Assembly: GCF_014230055.1 (NCBI RefSeq)
Contig: NZ_JACHVA010000053.1
Coordinates: forward strand, 124,001 to 188,000
Origin: Puniceicoccus vermicola
Lineage (GTDB): Bacteria > Verrucomicrobiota > Verrucomicrobiia > Opitutales > Puniceicoccaceae
Reading direction: 5' to 3'
DNA: 64,000 nucleotides
Part shown: positions 8,591 to 18,521 of the stretch, one piece after another
How positions within the stretch are numbered: the stretch's first letter is position 1
Layout of the letters: each line of letters opens with the position of its first letter
Notes under the pieces: generated by a model
Databases searched by the model: none
What the model saw: only the letters and a program-made list of their open reading frames with translations
Told to the model about the DNA's origin: nothing
Translations under genes and position numbers: made by a program

Positions 8591-11500
8591 TCAAGCCTCG
8601 ACGGCTTCCGCGGCAATGGGCAGGTTGCGAAGTTCGGCGAGGATCTCCGGAACGGGCCGGGCGAGCAGCTCGCAGGAGGCCGGCCCGATCGCGGGCGTTT
8701 CCGGCAGCGTGGCCATCGACTCCCGAAGGACCGGATTGCGGTTGGCCGAGACTTCGTCGAATCGTTTGACCGGGGTGAAGTGCGGGCCGTCTCGGACGAT
8801 CTCGGGATGAGAGATCACCAGCTCGCCGATCGCTTTGGCCGTCTCGGCGAGACGGTCCAATTCGGCCTGAGTGTAGCTCTCGGTCGGCTCAAACATGAGG
8901 CCGAGTGCTTCCGGGAAGGCAACCGTGGGAGCGTGGTAGCCAAAATCGAGAAACATTTTCCCAAACGAGGGGATCGCCTGCGGGCGGGAAACGCCGACCT
9001 TTTCGAGGGCTTCAAATTGTTCCTCGGTCAGGGAGAGGATAAACTCGTGCATCCGGGGAGCCGCATCGGTTCCTGTCGGCAGAAGCGGGAACTGGTCGTC
9101 GAGAGACTTCTGCAGGTAACGGGCGGCGAGGACAGCGGTTCCGCTCATCCGGGGGATGCCTTCCTTGCCGAGGCGGAGGAGGTAGGTGTAGCAGCGAACC
9201 TTGTGGGCGAAGTTACCCCAATGCCGGTGGAAAGTGCCGATCGAAGAGGGCGGTGTGATAGTGGTGAAATGGTCGCCGTTGCGGATGATTTGCTTCCCGG
9301 GAAGGAAGTCGGTCAAGCGTTCGCTGACGGCCACGATTCCGTCTCCAGGGCCTCCGCCGCCATGGGGGATGGTCCAGGTTTTGTGAAGGTTGCTGTGGAC
9401 GGCGTCGACGCCCATGGCCCCGAGGTCGATCCAGCCCGCGATGGCGTTCAGGTTGGCACCGTCGAGATAGACGAGGCCGCCCGCCTTGTGGACCTTCTCG
9501 GCGATTTCGGCAAAGGCAGTTTCGAAAATGCCGCCCGTATTCGGGTTCGTGATCATGATCCCGGCGATGCGGGGACCGAACTCCTCGATCTTGGCGTCGA
9601 GATCTTCGGGGTCGATGCACCCGGTGGAATCGGCTTTGAGAAGGGCAATCCCCCGTCCTGCGGGGAATCCGGCCATGGCCGCCGTGGCGAAATTGGTGCC
9701 GTGAGCCGAGCGGGGGATGAGCATGACGTTGCGGTGCTCGTCGCCGCGGGCACGGTGGTAGGCCTGGAACATTTTCAGTCCGACCAGTTCTCCTTGGGCT
9801 CCGGCGACGGGTTGAGTCGTCACTCCGGCGAGGCCAGTCATGTTCTTAAACCACTCTTGGGTTTCGAAGAGAATTTCGAGAGATCCCTGTATGCAACTCT
9901 CCGGCGCCGCAGGATGAATCCGGGTGAAGCCTTCGAGGCCGGCGGCCCACTCGTTGAGGTACGGGTTGTACTTCATCGTGCAGGAGCCGAGCGGGTAGGG
10001 CGCTTCTTCCGGTGCGGCGTTTAAAGCGTCGAGTTTCCGGTAGTATGCGTATAGCTCCTCTTCCGAGAATCGGGGAATCTCCGGCCCTTCGCTGCGGAGG
10101 GCGGAAGCGGGGGGTTCGGCGACAGACGCGGCGTCCGAAGCCGAACCTTCCTTTGCGCAGGCTTGGAGGACCGAGATCAAGGTTTCCAGATCTTCGGAAG
10201 TGGTGCGATCGGTAAAAGTGAGCTTGAGAAAGGAGGTTTGGGAACTGGGGATCCGCGCGCTGACGTCCGTTCCGACAAGGATTCCGGCTTCCAAACCCTT
10301 TTCGAGAGCGTCGCGAACCGGGAAATCGGTGGCGAGGGTGATCTCGGTAAAGACGGGGCTCTCGGGGAAAGCACAGCGGACTCCGGGGATTTCCGGGAGT
10401 TTTCCGAGAAACGCCTGCAGGCTGCTGCGAGCCGAGGCAATCGCTTCCCTCAGCCCTTCGCTGCCGCGGCGGAGGAGAGCTGCACCAACGAGGGTGGCCA
10501 GGAAGGCCTGATTGGAGCAGATGTTCGAGGTAGCCTTCTCCTTGCGGATGTGTTGCTCGCGGGTTGAGAGGACCATGACCTTGCCGCTTTGACCCGACCG
10601 ATCGGAAGCTCCTCCGACGAAACGTCCCGGGGCGTTGCGAATGTCATTGCGGTGCTTGCTGTCGAAGCGGATGGCAAAGAGACCGAGGCCGGGACCTCCG
10701 AAATTGGGTTCGAGAGCGAGGTGTTGGCCTTCTCCGATGGCGATATCCGCTCCCGCTTCTCCGAAATGGATTGGGGCTTGGAGGCCGCCGGGTCCGAGGA
10801 GAAAGGGATCGATGACGGCGATGCTGCGAACGCCGATCTCGCGGCAGAGGTCGGTGAGGGCATCGACTTCTTCCAGAACGCCAAAGGTATTGATCTGGGG
10901 AAAGGCAAAGGCGGAGATCTCGTCGGCCTGCTCGGCTAGAATCGTGCGGACGGTCTCCGGATTCATCCGACCGGTCTTTGGGTCACATTCGATGCGAAGG
11001 ACATCAAATGCAGTATCGGCGAGATGGGTGTCGAGCACGTCGAGGTCCGAGGGCTCGAGCGAACCCGCGACGGCGATCAGGGAAGATTTCTTTTTGAGGC
11101 GAAGGGAGCAGAAGGAGGCTTCGACCAAGGCGGTGGAGCGATCATAGAGTGAAGAGTTGACCGCCTCGTATCCGGTGATCTCCGAAAGCAGACATTGGTA
11201 GATCCAATGGGCAGTCAAAGTGCCCTGACTCCGCTCCGGCTGGTAGGGAGTGTAGCTGGTGGCGAGCCGGCGAAGTGCTGAAACGCGGGCGACGATCTCC
11301 GGCTGGGTCCAATCGGGGAGTCCGTCGGAAGCAAAACTGGGCAAGGGACGGTTCGCATTTGCCAACCGAGAGACATGGGCGCGGGTCTCGGATTCATTCA
11401 GCTCTTCGGGGACCGGGAGCTCCGACTGAAACTGGATCGCCTGGGGAATGTGTTGGTAGAGATCGGACAATGTTTTCACCCCGACCTTGGCGAGCATCGT

Positions 11501-11593
11501 GGACTCTTCCTCCGGGCTGAGCGGAATGTAGTGGCGGGCGGTTTCGCGAAAATTTTCGGTAAGAAGCGGAGGGAGCGTCTGATCTTCAGGCAT
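8591..11593 (-). CDS. gcvP: Glycine dehydrogenase (decarboxylating), fused A and B halves
   Basis: A 1000-residue P-protein of the glycine cleavage system, which decarboxylates glycine on PLP and transfers aminomethyl to the H-protein. Residues 1-475 resemble GcvPA (TSYTPYQPERSQGTL and SNICSNQAFLA motifs). Residues about 505-1000 resemble GcvPB: YPLGSCTMKYNPYLNEW, GAQGELVGLKM, and the PLP lysine in SNLHKTWTIPHGGGGPG near residue 735. An Ala/Ser/Glu-rich linker joins them. The look of each half is that of the two-subunit type, here made into one chain. No gcvT or gcvH is adjacent. A divergent gap of about 110 bases separates it from trpG. Confidence 0.93.
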   Translation of the reverse strand: MPEDQTLPPLLTENFRETARHYIPLSPEEESTMLAKVGVKTLSDLYQHIPQAIQFQSELPVPEELNESETRAHVSRLANANRPLPSFASDGLPDWTQPEIVARVSALRRLATSYTPYQPERSQGTLTAHWIYQCLLSEITGYEAVNSSLYDRSTALVEASFCSLRLKKKSSLIAVAGSLEPSDLDVLDTHLADTAFDVLRIECDPKTGRMNPETVRTILAEQADEISAFAFPQINTFGVLEEVDALTDLCREIGVRSIAVIDPFLLGPGGLQAPIHFGEAGADIAIGEGQHLALEPNFGGPGLGLFAIRFDSKHRNDIRNAPGRFVGGASDRSGQSGKVMVLSTREQHIRKEKATSNICSNQAFLATLVGAALLRRGSEGLREAIASARSSLQAFLGKLPEIPGVRCAFPESPVFTEITLATDFPVRDALEKGLEAGILVGTDVSARIPSSQTSFLKLTFTDRTTSEDLETLISVLQACAKEGSASDAASVAEPPASALRSEGPEIPRFSEEELYAYYRKLDALNAAPEEAPYPLGSCTMKYNPYLNEWAAGLEGFTRIHPAAPESCIQGSLEILFETQEWFKNMTGLAGVTTQPVAGAQGELVGLKMFQAYHRARGDEHRNVMLIPRSAHGTNFATAAMAGFPAGRGIALLKADSTGCIDPEDLDAKIEEFGPRIAGIMITNPNTGGIFETAFAEIAEKVHKAGGLVYLDGANLNAIAGWIDLGAMGVDAVHSNLHKTWTIPHGGGGPGDGIVAVSERLTDFLPGKQIIRNGDHFTTITPPSSIGTFHRHWGNFAHKVRCYTYLLRLGKEGIPRMSGTAVLAARYLQKSLDDQFPLLPTGTDAAPRMHEFILSLTEEQFEALEKVGVSRPQAIPSFGKMFLDFGYHAPTVAFPEALGLMFEPTESYTQAELDRLAETAKAIGELVISHPEIVRDGPHFTPVKRFDEVSANRNPVLRESMATLPETPAIGPASCELLARPVPEILAELRNLPIAAEAVEA

Positions 11594-11702
11594 GCAGCTA
11601 CGCTAGGAGGACTCCCGTCGTGTGCAAGTCCTTGAAATAGGTGAAATGAAGAAACCTGCACGTTCTTGACCGGAAGGCTTTGTCTCATCACTCTTTTCCT
11701 CC

Positions 11703-12299
11703 GTGCTTCTCGTCCTCGATAACTACGATTCCTTCACCTATAACCTAGTTCAGTATTTCGGCGAACTGGGAGCGCCGCCGCGTGTCTATCGCAACGACCA
11801 GCTCACGGCGGACGAGGCGGAGGCGCTCAATCCGACCGCTATCGTGATCTCCCCCGGACCCTGCTCGCCCAATGAAGCGGGTCAGAGTCTGGCCTTTATC
11901 GAGCGTTTTGCCGGGAAGGTTCCGCTCCTCGGGGTTTGTTTGGGGCATCAGTGCATCGGCCAGTATTTCGGTGGCAAAGTTGTGCGGGCCGATCGGCTCA
12001 TGCACGGAAAAACCTCTCCGATCCAACACACCGAGCAGAGTGTGTTCGCGGGATTACCCAATCCGTTTGAAGCGACGCGCTATCATTCTCTGATCGTCGA
12101 TCGCCCGTCGCTGCCTGATTGTCTCGAGATCACCGCGGATACGGCAGAGGGCGAGATCATGGGCCTGCGACACCGGGAGCTTGCGGTGCATGGGGTTCAG
12201 TTTCACCCCGAATCGCTGGCGACTTTTCAGGGAAAGAAGATCCTCGCCAATTTCCTCCGTATGGCCGGGCTCATCCCCGAGTCTCAGACGGTGGCCTAA
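11703..12299 (+). CDS. trpG: Anthranilate/aminodeoxychorismate synthase glutamine amidotransferase
   Basis: A 198-residue class I glutamine amidotransferase. The N-terminal [13 protein letters not shown], the nucleophile in [15 protein letters not shown] and the C-terminal HPES of the catalytic triad are all present. It supplies ammonia from glutamine to TrpE (at 50179-51714 here) and, as in many bacteria with one copy, perhaps also to PabB. The GTG start at 11703 gives the canonical N-terminus. It stands alone, divergent from gcvP, rather than beside trpE. Family assignment is secure; trpG versus pabA cannot be separated by sequence alone. Confidence 0.92.
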   Translation: MLLVLDNYDSFTYNLVQYFGELGAPPRVYRNDQLTADEAEALNPTAIVISPGPCSPNEAGQSLAFIERFAGKVPLLGVCLGHQCIGQYFGGKVVRADRLMHGKTSPIQHTEQSVFAGLPNPFEATRYHSLIVDRPSLPDCLEITADTAEGEIMGLRHRELAVHGVQFHPESLATFQGKKILANFLRMAGLIPESQTVA

Positions 12300-12357
12300 T
12301 GCGCTCTGATTAGAGCTAACCTCGGGGGCGGACGGCATCTTTGGGGGGCTTTCCCGA

Positions 12358-12387
12358 TCTCGAACCTCGGATCGAGAAGAGTTTTTT
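12358..12387 (+). terminator. Weak candidate intrinsic terminator after trpG
   Basis: A six-base-pair stem (TCTCGA at 12358-12363 with TCGAGA at 12372-12377, eight-base loop) is followed by AGAG and then six T (12382-12387). The stem is short and the spacer reduces its strength. Confidence 0.4.
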
Positions 12388-12401
12388 CACCATGCGGGGC
12401 G

Positions 12402-12430
12402 TTGGTTTAAATGAAACTTGTTTCTATAAC
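12402..12430 (+). promoter_or_regulatory. Candidate promoter for nrdR operon
   Basis: TTGGTT (12402-12407), a 17-base spacer and TATAAC (12425-12430, five of six to consensus) lie about 140 bases before the nrdR ATG, just past the candidate trpG terminator. Position and spacing support it; there is no experimental evidence. Confidence 0.4.
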
Positions 12431-12572
12431 GAATTGGTAGCCATCGGATTATAGGTGAGTTGGGTTGTTTGTGGACCTCTGGAATCGTCGGCGCGGATGG
12501 CTGACCTCTTTCGGGTTGCGTTTTAAACCATTCTAAATTTCATATCTTAGTGAAGAATAACAAGATCGATTA

Positions 12573-13022
12573 ATGAGATGTCCCAAATGCAGTTCGACCG
12601 AAACCAAGGTCATTGATTCTCGCGTTGGAAAATCCGAGACCTCCATCCGGCGTCGGCGTGAATGCCTGTCGTGCGAGTATCGGTTTACGACGATTGAGGA
12701 AGTGCTTCGGGAGAATCTCCGAGTCATCAAGATGGACCAGAGTCGGGAAGATTTTGATCGATCGAAGATGCTCAAGGGCATTCGCAAAGCGATCGAAGGC
12801 CGCCCGGTTGAGATGGAGCGGATCGACATGATGATCGCGGACATCGTCGATTGTCTGCAGAAAGAATTTTTCGACGAGATTCCGAGTCGCGCCATCGGGG
12901 AAGAAATCATGAATCGTTTGAAGCAGATCGATCAGATCGCCTACGTGCGGTTTGCCATCGCCTATAAAGACATTCGTGATATCGCCGAGCTGGAGCAGGA
13001 GATTTCGGTCCTGAACCAATGA
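12573..13022 (+). CDS. nrdR: Transcriptional repressor NrdR
   Basis: A 149-residue protein with the full NrdR layout: an N-terminal zinc ribbon (CPKC at residues 3-6, CLSC near 31-34), then an ATP-cone domain beginning around [16 protein letters not shown]. NrdR senses dATP/ATP through the cone and represses ribonucleotide reductase genes by binding NrdR boxes. No nrd genes are in the window, so its targets are elsewhere. The next gene starts inside its stop codon (ATGA, four-base overlap), indicating co-translation. Confidence 0.95.
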   Translation: MRCPKCSSTETKVIDSRVGKSETSIRRRRECLSCEYRFTTIEEVLRENLRVIKMDQSREDFDRSKMLKGIRKAIEGRPVEMERIDMMIADIVDCLQKEFFDEIPSRAIGEEIMNRLKQIDQIAYVRFAIAYKDIRDIAELEQEISVLNQ

Positions 13023-13507
13023 GTCGTGGGAAAAACACAGATCGCGTCGATCTTCGACGTCTGAGCGAGATCAGGGCCGGGCACGGAGCTCTGCGGATTT
13101 TGTTTCCCGAGTCGGACTTCCAAGGAGTGGAGTTCGAGAAGATGCTGGATTTTGCGCAACGAGATCAGACTCCTGATATCGTCCCGGCTGCGAGCGTTGT
13201 TCGCCGATTGGTTCGCTGGTATGAGGATGGCAATCCGGGGGTTGCTTGCCGCGTTCTGGACGCGGGGGCGATCACAGGAGGTATGCTTTGGCTACAAGCT
13301 GCGGTGAACCGGGTGATCCGCGATTTTCGCCGTGGACGACCCGCAGTGCTTCTCGTTACCGGGCTTTGTGAAGCGGTTTGCAGCCCCGGACGCCGATGGA
13401 GCCGCCGAGCAGAGCGCGAGCGTCAGGAAAACCTGCAAATCCTTGAAGAACAAGTCCATCAATGGGCGAAGGCGACAGGGACCCCCATCTCCTTGTTTGT
13501 CGCGTAA
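13019..13507 (+). CDS. Hypothetical protein
   Basis: A 162-residue basic protein with no signal peptide or membrane helix and no motif I recognise. It contains [17 protein letters not shown] and an Arg-rich stretch ([13 protein letters not shown]). Its ATG overlaps the nrdR stop by four bases, so it is read with nrdR, which is the main reason to treat it as a real gene. The HIT-family gene follows after 60 bases. Confidence 0.6.
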   Translation: MSRGKNTDRVDLRRLSEIRAGHGALRILFPESDFQGVEFEKMLDFAQRDQTPDIVPAASVVRRLVRWYEDGNPGVACRVLDAGAITGGMLWLQAAVNRVIRDFRRGRPAVLLVTGLCEAVCSPGRRWSRRAERERQENLQILEEQVHQWAKATGTPISLFVA

Positions 13508-13513
13508 GACTGA

Positions 13514-13912
<399 letters not shown>

Positions 13913-13982
13913 TCGCTTTTTCCCTGCAACCCCTCGAAGGGAGCCCTTCCTTCAAGGAGAACAGTCGAGTACGGCTGCAGAT

Positions 13983-15116
13983 TTAGCGGGTTTCAAAACG
14001 CCCATCCCCTCGCTTGCGAACGAACCGCCGAAGTTCCAGCAGTAGAAGGGTGGAGTTGACGGTTGAGGAAGGCAGGGAGGTAGCGTTGGCAATCTGGTCA
14101 GGGTGGAGAATCTCCCCTCCTTGGAGCGTTTCCATAATGGTCGTCTCGTCCGGGGTCAGGTCGGAAAGGTCCGCGGAAGACGTTTCCGACCGTTGGGGCT
14201 GAGCATCGCCCAGAGGAAGCTCGCCGACGCGCAATTCTTCAAGAATCTCGTCTGCAGAAGTGACGAGGGTGGCGCCGTCTCGGATCAGTTGGTGGCATCC
14301 CGCACTTGTAGACTGGTCAATCCGGCCCGGAATGGCCATCACCTGGCGTCCCTGTTCTCCGGCGAATCGAGCGGTAATCAGGCTCCCACCGGAAATATCC
14401 GTTTCGACAACCAAGATAGCCTGACACATCCCGGCGACGATACGGTTGCGCATCGGAAACGTCTGCCGATTTGCGCGATATCCAAAGGGAAATTCGCTGA
14501 GAATGGTGCCTTCAGCCCGAATCTGTTGAAAAAGCTCCAAATTCTCGGGCGGATAGACGATATCTGCTCCATTGCCGAGAACTGCGATCGTGCGACCCCC
14601 TACTTCGAGGGCACCCTCGTGTGCTGCGGCGTCAATCCCGCGAGCGAGCCCGCTCACGATACAGATGCCTCGCCGCGCCAGGCCGGCAGCAATCTCCTTG
14701 GCCGTCCTGAGCCCATATAGGGTGGTCCGCCGTGACCCGATAATCGCAACCGAAGGATCCCGGAAGCACATCTCACCCAAGGAGTAGAGTCCGATCGGGG
14801 GATCGTAGATTTCAAGGAGAGGTGCGGGATAGTCCGGATCCGTTTGCCGGATGAAGCGGGCATTGTGCTTGGCGATCGATCTCTTCTCCCGCTCCAGATC
14901 GAAATGCTCGTCCCAAGCTCGGATCGCGCGCGCGATCTTGGGGCCGACTCCCTCGACACCTGTAAGCTCTCTTTCAGAGGCCGAGAGGATCGTAGATGGA
15001 TCCGGGCCAAAGTGGTCAAATAGTCGGCGAAGGGTAACGGGCCCGAGGTGAGGAATTCCATTTAGGATGATCCAAGCATCCTCCTCCGAAGATGAATGCT
15101 TCTGTTTGGATTCCAT
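13983..15116 (-). CDS. dprA: DNA processing protein DprA
   Basis: A 377-residue DprA/Smf, which loads RecA on incoming single-stranded DNA during natural transformation. Layout: N-terminal helix-hairpin-helix/SAM-like region (GIPHLGPVTLRRLFDHFG, GVEGVGPKIARAI), a Rossmann core with IGSRRTTLYGLRTAKEIA, SGLARGIDAAAHEGAL, VYPPEN and SEFPFG, then a C-terminal winged helix (residues about 310-375). The ATG at 15116 is used here; an in-frame ATG at 15143 would add MGLLFFSWD, and neither has a clear ribosome site. Together with pilus genes in this window it suggests competence for DNA uptake, which is inference. Confidence 0.93.
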   Translation of the reverse strand: MESKQKHSSSEEDAWIILNGIPHLGPVTLRRLFDHFGPDPSTILSASERELTGVEGVGPKIARAIRAWDEHFDLEREKRSIAKHNARFIRQTDPDYPAPLLEIYDPPIGLYSLGEMCFRDPSVAIIGSRRTTLYGLRTAKEIAAGLARRGICIVSGLARGIDAAAHEGALEVGGRTIAVLGNGADIVYPPENLELFQQIRAEGTILSEFPFGYRANRQTFPMRNRIVAGMCQAILVVETDISGGSLITARFAGEQGRQVMAIPGRIDQSTSAGCHQLIRDGATLVTSADEILEELRVGELPLGDAQPQRSETSSADLSDLTPDETTIMETLQGGEILHPDQIANATSLPSSTVNSTLLLLELRRFVRKRGDGRFETR

Positions 15117-15315
15117 GTCCCAAGAGAAAAAGAGGAGACCCATTGCGGCAATTCTGAAATTGGAGCTCGGTCGAAATAGTGGATTTCTGTTCCGTTTTTA
15201 GGGTTTAAGATAACAGAGGTAAATTGGTTGACATGGTTTGGGATGGCTTCCCGAAGTCCGTGAAGTGGGGGCTTTCGGCGGGAATCCATCTCTGTGGATG
15301 TCAAAGAGGCATCCA

Positions 15316-15347
15316 GAGCTGGCCACCGCTCGGAGCTGGCTACCGCT
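15316..15347. repeat. Short tandem repeat in dprA-groEL gap
   Basis: Two 15-base copies (GAGCTGGCCACCGCT at 15316-15330 and GAGCTGGCTACCGCT at 15333-15347) differ at one base and are spaced by a 17-base period. The rest of the 288-base gap holds only the groEL terminator. Confidence 0.6.
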
Positions 15348-15364
15348 TTAGGTTGGGGAATGCC

Positions 15365-15396
15365 AAAGAAAAGGCGGCACCCGATGGGGTGCCGCC
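15365..15396 (-). terminator. Intrinsic terminator of groESL
   Basis: Read on the minus strand just past groEL: a perfect nine-base-pair GC stem (GGCGGCACC at 15388-15396 and GGTGCCGCC at 15373-15381 on that strand, six-base loop) runs straight into TTTTCTTT. It lies 36 bases after the groEL stop. Confidence 0.88.
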
Positions 15397-15431
15397 TGAA
15401 AAGAATACGACTCTGGTTTTTGAAACGAGAC

Positions 15432-17060
15432 TTAGTAGTCGTCGTCCATGTCGCCAGCGGGAGCGTTAGCAATCTCTTTCGCTGGGCTGTCGGCAATCAG
15501 GCACTCCGTAGTCAGGAGGAGACCGGCGACCGAGGCGGCGTTTTGGATAGCGGTGCGAGTGACTTTGGTCGGGTCGACGACTCCGGCGGCGACGAGGTCT
15601 TCGTATTTGCCGGTGGCTACGTTGAAACCTTGGTTTCCTTTGGCCTGTAGAACTTCCTGGACTTGAATGGCTCCGTCGAGCCCTGCATTTGCACAGAGGC
15701 AACGCAGAGGTGATTCGATGGCGCGACGCACGATCCTTGCTCCAGTGGCTTCATCTTCCGAGAGTCCTTTCGCCAAGCTTTCGATGGCTTTTGCGGTGCG
15801 CAAGAGTGCGACTCCGCCTCCGGGGACGATCCCTTCTTCGACGGCGGCCCGGGTGGCGTGGAGGGCGTCATCGACGCGATCTTTCCGTTCCTTCATTTCG
15901 GCTTCGGTGGCGGCTCCTACGTTGACCACCGCAACGCCTCCGGCCAGCTTGGCCAGGCGTTCCTGAAGCTTTTCGCGATCATAGTCCGAGGAGGTTTCCT
16001 CGATCTGACGACGGATGACTTTGACCCGGCTTTGGATGTCGGAGCTTTTTCCCGCCCCTTCAATAATGGTGGTATGCTCTTTGGTCACGGTGACTCGTTT
16101 GGCCTTGCCGAGGTCAGAGAGCTTCGTGTTTTCGAGCTTAATGCCGAGGTCTTCGGTGACAAACCGTCCACCGGTGAGAACGGCGATGTCCTCCATCATG
16201 GCTTTGCGACGATCTCCGAAACCGGGCGCTTTGACTGCACAGACGTTAAGGGTGCCACGGAGTCGGTTGACGACGAGAGTGGTGAGAGCTTCCCCGTCGA
16301 TGTCTTCGGCGATGATCAGGAGAGGTTTGCCGGATTTGGCGACTTTCTGAAGAATCGGAAGGATGTCCTTCATGCTCGAAATTTTCTTTTCGAAGAGGAG
16401 GATGAACGGATCTTCGAGGATCGATTCCATGGATTCATGGTCGGTCGCGAAGTAGGGACTGAGGTAGCCTTTGTCGAACTGCATCCCTTCGACGATGTCG
16501 AGGGTGGTTTCGATAGACTTGGCTTCCTCGACGGTAATGGTCCCGTCTTTGCCAACCTTGTCCATCGCTTCCGCGATGATGTCGCCGATGGTGGAGTCCC
16601 AGTTGGCGGAGACGGTTGCGACTTGGCGAATCTGTTCCCGGGTATCGATCTTCTTGGAAATCTTGTGAAGCTCGGAAACGGCTGCGGAGACTGCTTTGTC
16701 AATTCCGCGCTTCACATAGACGGGGTTTGCCCCGGATGCGACAGAACGGAGTCCTTCGCGATAGATGGACTCGGCGAGGACTGTGGCGGTTGTGGTTCCG
16801 TCTCCGGCATTGTCTGCGGTTTTGGATGCCACTTCACGTACCATTTGGGCGCCCATGTTTTCGAAGGGGTCCTTCAGCTCGATTTCTTTGGCAACCGAAA
16901 CTCCGTCCTTGGTGACCTTGGGCGATCCGAATTTTTTGTCGATGAGGACGTTGCGGCCCTTCGGACCGAGAGTGACGCTGACTGCACGAGCCAGAGTTTG
17001 TACGCCGGAGAGGATTTTACGACGGCCGGCTTCGTCGAAGAGAATTTGTTTTTTAGCCAT
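15432..17060 (-). CDS. groEL: Chaperonin GroEL (Hsp60)
   Basis: A 542-residue GroEL, which folds proteins in the cytoplasm in ATP-driven double heptameric rings capped by GroES. Landmarks: [17 protein letters not shown], the ATP-binding [27 protein letters not shown] in the apical domain, and [17 protein letters not shown] near the C-terminal domain. The tail ends AGDMDDDY and lacks the flexible Gly-Gly-Met repeats usual in main GroELs. It lies 38 bases after groES on the same strand and ends in a strong terminator. Confidence 0.97.
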   Translation of the reverse strand: MAKKQILFDEAGRRKILSGVQTLARAVSVTLGPKGRNVLIDKKFGSPKVTKDGVSVAKEIELKDPFENMGAQMVREVASKTADNAGDGTTTATVLAESIYREGLRSVASGANPVYVKRGIDKAVSAAVSELHKISKKIDTREQIRQVATVSANWDSTIGDIIAEAMDKVGKDGTITVEEAKSIETTLDIVEGMQFDKGYLSPYFATDHESMESILEDPFILLFEKKISSMKDILPILQKVAKSGKPLLIIAEDIDGEALTTLVVNRLRGTLNVCAVKAPGFGDRRKAMMEDIAVLTGGRFVTEDLGIKLENTKLSDLGKAKRVTVTKEHTTIIEGAGKSSDIQSRVKVIRRQIEETSSDYDREKLQERLAKLAGGVAVVNVGAATEAEMKERKDRVDDALHATRAAVEEGIVPGGGVALLRTAKAIESLAKGLSEDEATGARIVRRAIESPLRCLCANAGLDGAIQVQEVLQAKGNQGFNVATGKYEDLVAAGVVDPTKVTRTAIQNAASVAGLLLTTECLIADSPAKEIANAPAGDMDDDY

Positions 17061-17098
17061 GTTGGTATGGATTCTGGATTAAAGGTGAAGGGGGAGTC

Positions 17099-17416
17099 TC
17101 AAAGGATGATTCCGAGAATGTCGTCTTCCGAAACGAGAATGAATTTCTCTTCGGCGAGTTTCACTTCGGTCCCGCCGTAGGTGCTCAGGAGAACTCGGTC
17201 TCCGGCCTTTACTTCAAAAGCGATTCGTTCGCCTTTGTCGTTGGTCTTACCGGTTCCGAGGGCGATGACTTCAGCTTCCTGGGGTTTTTCGCGCGCGGAA
17301 TCCGGAATGTAGATCCCCCCGCGGACAGATTCGGTTTCTTCGATTCGTCGAAGAAGGACTCGGTCTCCGAGAGGGCGGATGGTGGCGGTTTTCTTGGATT
17401 TTGTAGCGGTGCTCAT
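17099..17416 (-). CDS. groES: Co-chaperonin GroES
   Basis: A 105-residue Hsp10 that caps the GroEL ring. The start at 17416 gives [20 protein letters not shown], in line with the family; a longer upstream reading is unconserved. Landmarks are [11 protein letters not shown], the mobile loop [11 protein letters not shown], and the C-terminal [13 protein letters not shown]. The N-terminus carries about ten extra Lys/Thr residues. An AGAAAG stretch ahead of the ATG may serve as ribosome site. It is the first gene of the groESL operon. Confidence 0.97.
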   Translation of the reverse strand: MSTATKSKKTATIRPLGDRVLLRRIEETESVRGGIYIPDSAREKPQEAEVIALGTGKTNDKGERIAFEVKAGDRVLLSTYGGTEVKLAEEKFILVSEDDILGIIL

Positions 17417-17816
17417 GATTTTCTTTCTGATTTGATTGGTTTTGGATCCCCTGTGGAGGGACGGTTTCAATGCGGATGCGGGTGTCGCGGGAGGCATTGA
17501 AGAAACAGGACCAAAACAACCAGATAAAATCGCACCCCCGCGAATAGTGATTTCTATCAGCACTCCGTGTGCCGAGGGATGGGGCTATTATTGTAAGTTG
17601 TTGGTGGTTAGTTGAATATAGTGGTAGGGGGCGGGTGGAGCAGGATGTGAAGACGATCTGGAGCACACGCGATAGAGACAAATGTCCCGTATTGGTGTCT
17701 CATTTTCCTTGGTGGGATGTCTCACATGTCGCGGATTCTGGCTGAAACGGAGAAGGGGAATTCTTTCTCGCAGATGGCATCGGTTATGCTAATCTCTATT
17801 CATAGGTGGTCTACTG
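17417..17816. other. Divergent intergenic region, groES to 17817 gene
   Basis: About 400 bases without a gene I can support. It must hold the groESL promoter (minus strand) and that of the 17817 gene. One half of a CIRCE-like element (GAGTGCTGA on the minus strand, near 17560) is present without a matching second arm. No tRNA or clear hairpin-plus-T-run seen. Confidence 0.6.
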
Positions 17817-18485
17817 ATGAACCTTTCAGATACAGGACGCAGGTTTCACCTCCCTCGGGGGGATCTAGACTTTTTGATTCATAACTTGGCCCACGGAGAG
17901 AATGAAGCGGTAGCTCTTCTCGCTCTCTTAACCGATCCGGAGACGGTTGACCGGCTGTTGGATGGTCCTTCAATCCTCAATGTTGTTCTCAATGGACGGG
18001 GAACTTTGGGCATTTCGGAGTTTCTCTACTTTTATCTTCTGGTGCGCCGGGTGTTTCGGGATCGGGGATTGGAAGATCCGGATCTGGCCGACTATGTTGC
18101 CGGGGCCCTCACGGACTTCTCGCTAAGTCAGCGGTTGAAGAAAGGCGGTCGGACGGCTCTGCCTTTTGTGATTGATCTGGCAGAGGACCTGAGTCGGGCC
18201 ACCAGCCCTTACGAGCGTTTCTTCCTCTCGGTCCAGATCGGAAATTTTCTCCTGGTGGCGACGGGCATCTTTTACGCTCATCTGGAGGAGCGTTCGAAGC
18301 GAAGGGGAGCCCCGGGGTTGGGGTATTACGAAGACTTTGGCGCCGGGATCTTTCGAGAAGCGGGAAACCACCCACTGGCGCGGGAGTTTCTCCTCGAAGA
18401 CCGTTTTCGCCAGCTCAGCGACGCCTTTTCATCGAGCCGACGGGCGCTTAATCGGATGTCCGATCAGTTCCTGATCTGGAACTGA
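17817..18485 (+). CDS. Conserved-looking hypothetical protein
   Basis: A 222-residue, probably cytoplasmic protein, largely alpha-helical by eye, with no recognised motif. Features include LDFLIHNLAHGENEAVALL near the N-terminus, FLYFYLLVRRVFRDRG, and a C-terminal FRQLSDAFSSSRRALNRMSD. The reading frame fills the space between groES and the Nudix gene and has coding-like composition, which is the evidence for its reality. It is convergent with the Nudix hydrolase gene (36-base gap). No function proposed. Confidence 0.65.
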   Translation: MNLSDTGRRFHLPRGDLDFLIHNLAHGENEAVALLALLTDPETVDRLLDGPSILNVVLNGRGTLGISEFLYFYLLVRRVFRDRGLEDPDLADYVAGALTDFSLSQRLKKGGRTALPFVIDLAEDLSRATSPYERFFLSVQIGNFLLVATGIFYAHLEERSKRRGAPGLGYYEDFGAGIFREAGNHPLAREFLLEDRFRQLSDAFSSSRRALNRMSDQFLIWN

Positions 18486-18521
18486 TATTCGAGTAGGGCG
18501 GGCATCCGCAACGCGGAGTCC

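Noticed and set aside
8780-10024. Long plus-strand frame opposite gcvP
   Set aside because: It is the antisense shadow of a strongly conserved gene; the peptide has no recognisable domain.
13932-13957. Hairpin between the HIT gene and dprA
   Set aside because: One mismatch and no T-run on either strand, so not called a terminator.
15858-17180. Long plus-strand frame opposite groEL
   Set aside because: Antisense shadow of groEL with repetitive Gly/Asp/Phe composition.
17545-17575. Possible CIRCE element upstream of groES
   Set aside because: Only one arm (GAGTGCTGA) is present; the region nine bases away does not match TTAGCACTC.
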